Position numbers and translations under genes: made by a program. From Halolamina pelagica (lineage in GTDB: Archaea; Halobacteriota; Halobacteria; Halobacteriales; Haloferacaceae), in NCBI RefSeq assembly GCF_900115675.1, contig NZ_FOXI01000001.1, forward strand, positions 434,001 to 498,000: a stretch of DNA of 64,000 nucleotides, read 5' to 3'. Shown here piece by piece: positions 58,572 through 64,000 of this stretch (its first letter is position 1; every line of letters begins with the position of its first letter). Below the pieces are notes generated by a model that saw nothing but the letters and a program-made list of their open reading frames with translations, did no database searches and had not been told where the DNA came from.

Positions 58572-60446
58572 ATGACTCAGGTAATTTGGATCGTGGCGGC
58601 GGTGTTGATCACGTTCTCGGTCGGGTACGTCGGGTACTCGAAGTACCTCTCGCGGTTCGTCGACCTCGACGACTCGCGTGAGACACCGGCCCACAAGTAC
58701 GAAGACGGGCAGGAGTACGTTCCATCGAAGAAACCAGTGCTGCTCGGGCACCACTTCTCGAGCATCGCGGGCGGCGCGCCGATCGTCGGCCCGATCACGG
58801 CCGGCGCCATCTGGGGCTGGGTGCCCGCCCTCGCGTGGGTGGCCATCGGGAACCCCCTGATGGGCGCGGTCCACGACTTCGTCTCGCTGTCGGGGTCGAT
58901 GCGGCACGAGGGGAAGTCGATCGGCTACATCATCGGCGAGTACGTGGGTGAACGGGGCAAGAACCTGCTGCTGTGGTTCGCGTTCCTCACCATCATCCTG
59001 GTCGTCGCCGTGTTCGCGCTCGTCGTGGGGATCGTGCTGAACGCGTTCCCGTCGGCGGCGACCGCGAGCTTCGTGTACATCGCGCTGGCGGTGGTGTTCG
59101 GCGTCTACCTCTACCAGCTCGACGGCCCGTTCATCCCCGGGACGATCGTGTTCGTCGCGGGCGTGTTCGCGGGCGTCTGGTTCGGTATCAACAACCCGAT
59201 CGCGCTGTTCCCGGCCGTCGAAGCCGGGGCCTACCCCGACGGGACGATCATCCTGCTGGGGTTCCTCGGCAACGGGGCCTGGCTCCCGGGTGCGGTGCTG
59301 GAGTCGAGCGCCATCCTCACGCCGAACGTTGCGGCGTGGGTGCCGACGATCCTGATCTACGCGGCGGTCGCGAGCGCGCTCCCGGTGTGGACGCTGCTCC
59401 AGCCGCGTGACTACCTGTCGTCGTTCCTCCTGTACGCGGGGGTCGGCGGCGCGCTGATCGCGATCATCGCCGGCACGCTGCTCGGCACGTCGTCCGAGCC
59501 GCTGGTGGTAGACAGCAGCATCGCCGCCTACGAAGGGTTCCTGGGCGTCGACGCGGTCTCGCCGTTCCCGCTGTTCCCGATGCTGTTCGTGACCATCGCC
59601 TGCGGGACGATCAGCGGGTTCCACTCGCTGGTCTCCTCCGGGACGACCGCGAAACAGCTCAACAAGGAGAGCGACGCCCGCCTCATCGGCTACGGCGGGA
59701 TGCTCGGTGAGGGGCTGCTCGCCGCGGTGGCGCTGTCGACGCTCGCGATCGCTGGCGGGGCCCAAGCGGCCGCCGGCGGCGGGATCGGCGGCGCGCTGCC
59801 GAACTTCGCGAGCGGCGGCGGGATCATCCTCACCAGTCTGGGGATCCCCGCGAGCTTCGGCGCGCCGTTCATGGCGCTCGTCCTCGTGAGCTTCCTGCTC
59901 ACGTCGACGGACACGGCCGCCCGACTCGGCCGGTACATGATGGAAGAGATCATCGGCACGCCCGGTAGCGGGACCGACACCGGGCTGTCCGCCGACCCCG
60001 CCTCGATCGCTCGCGGCCGCTACACCAACCCGCTCATCCAGTGTGGCCTCGGATACGTGCTGGTCATCTCGGGCGAGTGGGCGACGCTGTGGACGCTGTT
60101 CGGCGGCGCGAACCAGCTGCTCGCGGCGCTCGCGCTGCTGACCGCGACAGTCTGGCTCGCCAACTGGGACGAGTCCAAGCAGCTGATCAGCACTGGCGTC
60201 CCGATGGCGCTGATGGTGACGATCACGGTGCTCGGCCTCTCGTGGGTCGCGTTCAAGGAGCAGCTGTACGACCAGCTGATCATGGGCGGCGCGAGCGGGC
60301 TCGGTGCCCAGATCTCGGCGTCGGTCCGGATCGTGTTGGCGCTGGTACTGATCTACCTGGCGCTCTCGCTGGTCAAGATCGGCTACGACAACATCAGCAA
60401 CGTCCGCGGCGGCAGCGGTATGACGCCGGAACCGGGCGACGACTGA
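58572..60446 (+). CDS. cstA: Carbon starvation protein CstA, peptide/pyruvate transporter family
   Basis: A 624-residue membrane protein with many predicted helices. Family motifs are YVPSKKPVLLGHHFSSIAGG, PIVGPITAGAIWGWVPALA, and SGTTAKQLNKESDARLIGYG; ADTAARLGRYMMEEI reads here as STDTAARLGRYMMEEIIG. CstA was first linked to peptide use in starved bacteria, and relatives carry pyruvate. The gene has its own promoter region (111-base gap after the ATPase gene) with CTTAAG about 40-45 bases before its ATG. Confidence 0.9.
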   Translation: MTQVIWIVAAVLITFSVGYVGYSKYLSRFVDLDDSRETPAHKYEDGQEYVPSKKPVLLGHHFSSIAGGAPIVGPITAGAIWGWVPALAWVAIGNPLMGAVHDFVSLSGSMRHEGKSIGYIIGEYVGERGKNLLLWFAFLTIILVVAVFALVVGIVLNAFPSAATASFVYIALAVVFGVYLYQLDGPFIPGTIVFVAGVFAGVWFGINNPIALFPAVEAGAYPDGTIILLGFLGNGAWLPGAVLESSAILTPNVAAWVPTILIYAAVASALPVWTLLQPRDYLSSFLLYAGVGGALIAIIAGTLLGTSSEPLVVDSSIAAYEGFLGVDAVSPFPLFPMLFVTIACGTISGFHSLVSSGTTAKQLNKESDARLIGYGGMLGEGLLAAVALSTLAIAGGAQAAAGGGIGGALPNFASGGGIILTSLGIPASFGAPFMALVLVSFLLTSTDTAARLGRYMMEEIIGTPGSGTDTGLSADPASIARGRYTNPLIQCGLGYVLVISGEWATLWTLFGGANQLLAALALLTATVWLANWDESKQLISTGVPMALMVTITVLGLSWVAFKEQLYDQLIMGGASGLGAQISASVRIVLALVLIYLALSLVKIGYDNISNVRGGSGMTPEPGDD

Positions 60447-60598
60447 CCGTCGTCGTCACCCCGGCGAACGCCGCGCACGCTGACCGTCGTGGCGAAGTGT
60501 CGGCCGCGACGGACGCTGCGACACCGGTCGGCCGCACCGGGCGGTCGGACCGTCACGGTCCCCATTACCTTCCCTCCGCCGGAACGCCCGAGCGACAG

Positions 60599-61213
60599 CT
60601 ACGTCCAGAAGCGTTTGGCGAACCGCGAGAGGAAGCTCTCGCTCGGGCGGTCGACGTCGCCCCAGAGCGCGAACGCCTCGGCGGTGTCGGCCTCGGTGCT
60701 CGCGATCACGGTCTCGGTGTCGGGGGCGACGACGACGAGGTTGATCTCGTAGTGGCCGTAGTAGCCGTAGGCGAGCAGTTCCCGCTCGCGGAACCCCTCG
60801 ACGAACTCCCGGACCGGGTCGGTGAGCTCGTCGGCGACGACGACGAACGTGAACTCCGTCCCGAAGTGTTCCTCGCTGGGGACGATCCAGTCGTCTGCCA
60901 GGTCGTGGCCCAACTCGACCAGCGACTCGAGGTCGGCGACGGCCGGGCGGGCGGTCCGACGGGCGAACAGGTACTCCGCGCGGTCGTGGTCGGCGTAGCT
61001 CAGCGCGGGGTGGAAGAACTGCTTCTGGGTGCGCACCCGGAACTCGCCGTAGAGGTCGAACGACTCCCCCCTGACGCGGTGGTTCCGTTCGAGGTCGTAG
61101 CTGAACATCAGGCGGTCGCCCACCCGATCGAAGTACTCGTCGTCCCACGTCGGCACCTCCTCGCGGATCTCCGCGGGGAGCTCCTCCGGGTCGCGCGCGT
61201 CGGCCTCGGTCAT
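60599..61213 (-). CDS. Haloarchaeal conserved protein of unknown function
   Basis: A 204-residue soluble protein: EIREEVPTWDDEYFDRVGD, RLMFSYDLERNHRVRGESF, DLYGEFRVRTQKQFFHPAL, then TEFTFVVVADELTDPV and HYEINLVVVAPDTETVI. No catalytic motif is apparent. The even mix of strands and helices and the Tyr/Phe content suggest a folded single domain. It converges with cstA. I do not recognise a family by name. Confidence 0.6.
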   Translation of the reverse strand: MTEADARDPEELPAEIREEVPTWDDEYFDRVGDRLMFSYDLERNHRVRGESFDLYGEFRVRTQKQFFHPALSYADHDRAEYLFARRTARPAVADLESLVELGHDLADDWIVPSEEHFGTEFTFVVVADELTDPVREFVEGFRERELLAYGYYGHYEINLVVVAPDTETVIASTEADTAEAFALWGDVDRPSESFLSRFAKRFWT

Positions 61214-61352
61214 CGGCGCCCCCCGACGACCCAGTCGCGGTCACCCGTGGCGGTTCGGAGAGTCATGCACGACTGTGGCACACGGCGGCTCAAAAGCCCG
61301 TCGCGTGGCCGCCGGCGGCAAACCTATCACTGTGGAACTGTAACACACGTTC

Positions 61353-61574
61353 ATGAGCGACGAACAGCCGACGGAGGCTTGCGGGCGCTGTTCGATGACC
61401 ACCGTCGTCGACGCCGTCGACGCCAACAGCGACGGGCCGACACGTGACCCGTTCGGCGACGAGCGCATCGAGGTCGACGAGTCGTCGATCCGCCGGGTGT
61501 CGCCGGTCGCGTGGATGGGCAACGTCACCGCGCGGTTGAACGCCGCCGTGAAGCGGCTGACGTACGGCAAGTAG
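61353..61574 (+). CDS. Small protein with N-terminal Cys pair
   Basis: A 73-residue protein: CGRCSMTTVVDAVDANSDG (one CxxC), then RIEVDESSIRRVSPVAW and a basic end (RLNAAVKRLTYGK). The single CxxC is too little for a full zinc site, so it may dimerise around a metal or be redox-active. I do not recognise a family. It is divergent from the unknown gene at 60.6-61.2 kb and converges with the monooxygenase-like gene. Confidence 0.55.
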   Translation: MSDEQPTEACGRCSMTTVVDAVDANSDGPTRDPFGDERIEVDESSIRRVSPVAWMGNVTARLNAAVKRLTYGK

Positions 61575-61601
61575 TTCTCGGAGCCGGTCGTCGACGCCGC
61601 C

Positions 61602-61970
61602 TCAGCGGCGCTCGCTCGCCCGGTGGTCGTAATGTGTCGCTTCCGCGTCCCAGCGAGCGAGTAGCTCGCGGGCTTCCTCGGGCACGTGCGCCCGCCCGTA
61701 GTTCTCGCCCGCGAACGCGGCGACGGCGTCGTAGTTCGCAAACCGGATCTGGGTGACGAACTCGACCTCGTCGCCGGCCTCCCTGCGCAGCAGGTCGTAG
61801 CCGCGGTAGCCGTCGCCCGAGAGGTTCTCCAGCAGTCCGTCGTCGGGGTCGACGAGGAACCGCTCGTACTCGTCGGCGTCCTCGGGGTCCGTCCAGCCGT
61901 GCCAGACCCGGACGATCGCGCCGCCCCCGTCCGCGGTCGGGCCGCCCGCCGGATCGGCATCCCCGCTCAC
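61602..61970 (-). CDS. Antibiotic-biosynthesis-monooxygenase-like (ABM) domain protein
   Basis: A 122-residue protein with a GTG start: IVRVWHGWTDPEDADEYERF, then GYDLLRREAGDEVEFVTQIR and FANYDAVAAFAGENYGRAHV. This is the ferredoxin-like ABM/DUF pattern of small cofactor-free oxygenases or dimeric adaptors. The GTG overlaps the stop of the upstream gene (GTGA), so the two are in one operon. Many such domains have no oxygenase activity; a role with the hydrolase upstream is possible. Confidence 0.65.
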   Translation of the reverse strand: MSGDADPAGGPTADGGGAIVRVWHGWTDPEDADEYERFLVDPDDGLLENLSGDGYRGYDLLRREAGDEVEFVTQIRFANYDAVAAFAGENYGRAHVPEEARELLARWDAEATHYDHRASERR

Positions 61971-62695
61971 CGAGTGACCTCGTGTTCGAGGGTGCCCACG
62001 CCCTCGATCTCGATCTCGACGCGGTCGCCGTCCTCGAAGGGGCCGACGCCCTCCGGCGTGCCGGTGGCGATCACGTCGCCCGGTTCGAGCGTCATGTACT
62101 GGGTCGCCTCCTCGATCAGGGCCGGCACGTCGAACACCAGCTGGTCGATGGTGGCGTCCTGTTCGACCTCGCCGTTGACGCGGGTCTGGATCGTCGCGTC
62201 CGCCGGGACGTGCTCGGGGTCGGCGACGCAGGGGCCGATCGGGGCGGCGCCGTCGAACGCCTTCCCGCGGACCCACTGGGACTCGCTGCGCTGGTCGTCG
62301 CGGTTCGACACGTCGTCGACGCAGGTGTAGCCCGCGACGTACTCCATCGCCTCGTCGGCATCGACGTGTTTGGCCTGCTCACCGATGACGACGCCGAGTT
62401 CGGCCTCCCACTCGACGCGCTCCTTGCCGGCCGGGAGCGTCACGGTGTCGCCGTGGCCGGCAACGGTGTTCGGGCCCTTCAGGAACAGGAGCGGGCGGTC
62501 CGGCACGTCGGCGTCGTGTTCCTCGGCGTGGGCGACGTAGTTGCGCCCGACACAGACCACCTTGCTCGGCTCGCTGGGCGCGAGCAGGTCGACCTCGTCG
62601 AGGTCGTACTCGTCGCCGGCGAAGCTGACCGCGTCGCCGTGCCACTCGCCGCGCCGTACCGCGCCACTCGGATCCCGGAAGCGTGCGTGTCGCAT
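61967..62695 (-). CDS. Fumarylacetoacetate hydrolase family protein
   Basis: A 242-residue enzyme of the FAH fold. Motifs are KVVCVGRNYVAHAEEH, PLLFLKGPNTVAGHGDTV, VEWEAELGVVIGEQ (metal Glu residues), VRGKAFDGAAPIGPCV, and IATGTPEGVGPFEDGD. It hydrolyses or decarboxylates beta-diketo acids in aromatic acid breakdown (for example acylpyruvates). The ATG at 62695 is preferred to the GTG just before it. The next gene, an ABM-domain protein, overlaps it. Confidence 0.87.
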   Translation of the reverse strand: MRHARFRDPSGAVRRGEWHGDAVSFAGDEYDLDEVDLLAPSEPSKVVCVGRNYVAHAEEHDADVPDRPLLFLKGPNTVAGHGDTVTLPAGKERVEWEAELGVVIGEQAKHVDADEAMEYVAGYTCVDDVSNRDDQRSESQWVRGKAFDGAAPIGPCVADPEHVPADATIQTRVNGEVEQDATIDQLVFDVPALIEEATQYMTLEPGDVIATGTPEGVGPFEDGDRVEIEIEGVGTLEHEVTR

Positions 62696-62767
62696 CACCG
62701 TGTGCGTCGCCCGCCCGTGGCTAAGTCGTTCCGACTGCGGCGAGCGTGGCTGGGGAGCCGGCGGCGG

Positions 62768-63058
62768 TCACCCGGACCAGCGCACGTCGAACCCGTCGAC
62801 GCCCTGGGGCTCCTCGTATGCCACCTCGACGCCGTCGACGGTCGCCCGCGGGCTGCCGGTGTGACACCAGCCGATCATCGACTCGACGGACCGGGGGTCG
62901 CCCTCGAACACCGCCTCGACCCGGCCGTCCGCCAGGTTGCGAACCCATCCACTCACCCCGCGTCGCGTGGCAGTCTCCTCGGTGTTGGCCCGGTAGCCGA
63001 CGCCCTGTACGTTCCCGCTGACGTGGACGTGTACCCGGACGTGGTCAGCATCGCTCAT
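62768..63058 (-). CDS. acyP: Acylphosphatase
   Basis: A 96-residue enzyme that hydrolyses acyl phosphates. The phosphate loop is HVSGNVQGVGYRANTEETAT with the catalytic Arg23, and Asn41 lies in SGWVRNLADGRVEAVFEGD, the second conserved part. The length fits the family. GTTAAG about 28 bases before the ATG is a good TATA candidate. Divergent from the glmM-type gene. Confidence 0.92.
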   Translation of the reverse strand: MSDADHVRVHVHVSGNVQGVGYRANTEETATRRGVSGWVRNLADGRVEAVFEGDPRSVESMIGWCHTGSPRATVDGVEVAYEEPQGVDGFDVRWSG

Positions 63059-63082
63059 GCCCGGTAGATCGGCTGAGCGACA

Positions 63083-63088
63083 CTTAAC
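63083..63088 (-). promoter_or_regulatory. TATA-like box of acyP
   Basis: GTTAAG on the minus strand, 25-30 bases before the ATG at 63058. Confidence 0.45.
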
Positions 63089-63151
63089 TCCGGTGTCGCG
63101 TGGCGCTCGCGAACCGGGCAGGCAAAGTAGCCCCACGCCGACTCGTCGACC

Positions 63152-64000
63152 ATGGAACTGTTCGGAACGGCGGGGATCCGCGGCGACGCTCGGGAACGGG
63201 TGACGCCGTCGCTGGCCCTCCAGGTGGGGCAGGCGGCAGCGGCCGACGCGCTGGAACAGGCTGGTGACGACGAGTCGGTCGAGTTCGCGGTCGCCCGCGA
63301 CGGCCGCGAGACGGGGCAGGCGCTCGTCGACGCGATGGCCTCGGGGCTCGCCTCGGCCGGCGCTGACGTGGTCGAGATCGGCCAGGCGCCGACCCCCGCG
63401 CTTGCGTACGCGAGTCAGGGTCGCTACGGCGTCGCCCTCACCGCCTCGCACAACCCGCCCGAGGACAACGGGATCAAGCTGTTCGACGACGGCGTGGAGT
63501 ACAGCGGCGAGGCCGAGGCCCGCATCGAGGGCCGGATCGAGGGCGGCACCGAGCCAACGCAGTGGGACGCGTGGGGCACCCGCGAACGGGCCGAGGTACT
63601 CGACGACTACCGCGACGCAGTCGTCGCCTACGCCCGGCAGTTCGGCGCCGACCTCGACGGGCTCCGGGTGGTCGTCGACTGCGGCAACGGGATGGCGTCG
63701 CTGGCGACGCCGCAGGTGCTCCGCGAACTCGGCGCGGAGGTCGTCACGCTCAACGGCAACGTCGACGGCCACTTCCCAGGCCGCGGGAGCAAGCCCACCG
63801 AGGGGACGCTGGGCGACTGCATCCGCTTCCTCCAAGACGGGGAGTTCGACCTCGGCATCGCCCACGACGGCGACGCCGACCGGATCGTCGTGCTCACGGG
63901 CGACGGCGAGGTGGTCCACGAGGACACCGTGCTCGCGATGCTCGCCGAGGAGTACGTCGCCGCCGCGAGCTCGGAGGATCCGACGGTCGTGACGACGCCG
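63152..64000 (+). CDS. glmM: Phosphoglucosamine mutase / phosphohexomutase, N-terminal part
   Basis: The frame is open from the ATG at 63152 to the window end, 283 residues. It is an alpha-D-phosphohexomutase: FGTAGIRGDARERVTPSLAL (substrate loop), TASHNPPEDNGIKLF with the phosphoserine at Ser99, and DGDADR at about 239-244, the metal loop. The enzyme moves phosphate between C6 and C1 of a sugar. GlmM and phosphomannomutase are both possible; the symbol is a best guess. The C-terminal domain is missing only because the window ends. Confidence 0.85.
   Translation, partial: MELFGTAGIRGDARERVTPSLALQVGQAAAADALEQAGDDESVEFAVARDGRETGQALVDAMASGLASAGADVVEIGQAPTPALAYASQGRYGVALTASHNPPEDNGIKLFDDGVEYSGEAEARIEGRIEGGTEPTQWDAWGTRERAEVLDDYRDAVVAYARQFGADLDGLRVVVDCGNGMASLATPQVLRELGAEVVTLNGNVDGHFPGRGSKPTEGTLGDCIRFLQDGEFDLGIAHDGDADRIVVLTGDGEVVHEDTVLAMLAEEYVAAASSEDPTVVTTP

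Noticed and set aside
1-64000. CRISPR array, insertion sequence or prophage
   Set aside because: I found no regularly spaced repeats, no transposase or integrase motif and no phage structural gene on either strand.

Overview
The window is GC-rich chromosomal DNA from a halophilic archaeon (class Halobacteria). The evidence is strongly acidic proteins, many haloarchaea-specific families, GTG starts placed about 25-32 bases after TATA-like boxes (leaderless transcripts), a TatA-type subunit, a TFB-like fragment, an archaeal CoaD, a geranylgeranyl reductase and a PilB/PilC pilus locus. Genus cannot be fixed from the sequence. The left edge cuts the end of gyrA and the right edge cuts a glmM-type phosphohexomutase. 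I see no CRISPR array, rRNA, intact insertion sequence or prophage.

Layout: 1-6.9 kb holds the gyrA end, a TetR/MFS efflux pair with a clear operator, an AMP-forming acyl-CoA synthetase, a dicarboxylate symporter, a shortened AMP-ligase-like protein and a cupin. 6.9-12.2 kb is the Hsp70 locus (dnaJ, dnaK, grpE, all minus strand) with an arginine-deiminase-family gene inserted on the plus strand. 12.2-20.6 kb has a MrfA-like helicase divergent from a GIY-YIG nuclease, an aminotransferase, a large FAD/Fe-S dehydrogenase, a thioesterase and a one-repeat TFB-like protein. 20.6-21.7 kb has coaD and a winged-helix regulator.

21.9-31.7 kb is a type IV pilus locus on the minus strand: pilB, pilC and five consecutive small membrane-anchored proteins, each with a PibD-type cleavage motif. 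Four junctions overlap. PilB carries a very long acidic tail. A TRASH-domain Lrp regulator lies divergent to it. 32.4-34.9 kb is richer in A and T, gene-poor, and holds a PAS/GAF histidine kinase and a tiny double-CxC protein. It ends at tRNA-Arg(CCT) and looks like a laterally acquired or decaying segment.

35-50.7 kb is a mosaic of household and transport genes: tatA, a peroxiredoxin, an HD hydrolase, a BCCT transporter, an MFS transporter, a uracil-DNA-glycosylase-family protein, a membrane J-protein, a metallo-beta-lactamase-fold protein, a thioredoxin-reductase-like protein, tRNA-Gly(TCC), a CBS protein, a possible Fe-S PD-(D/E)XK nuclease with a Nudix hydrolase, an S10-like protein, NhaC and an M20 amidohydrolase. 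50.7-64 kb has a hairpin-rich repeat, a geranylgeranyl reductase, a cysteine synthase, a 2-hydroxyacid dehydrogenase, a CobW GTPase, a Get3/ArsA ATPase coupled to a 98-residue partner, cstA, a fumarylacetoacetase-family hydrolase, an acylphosphatase and glmM.

The most promising undescribed material is the pilin-like operon with the acidic PilB tail, the Cas4-like cysteine and nuclease signature in the 346-residue protein at 45.5-46.6 kb, the helicase/nuclease pair, the single-repeat TFB-like protein, and the small partner of the Get3-like ATPase. Functions come from reading motifs by eye. No database search was possible.
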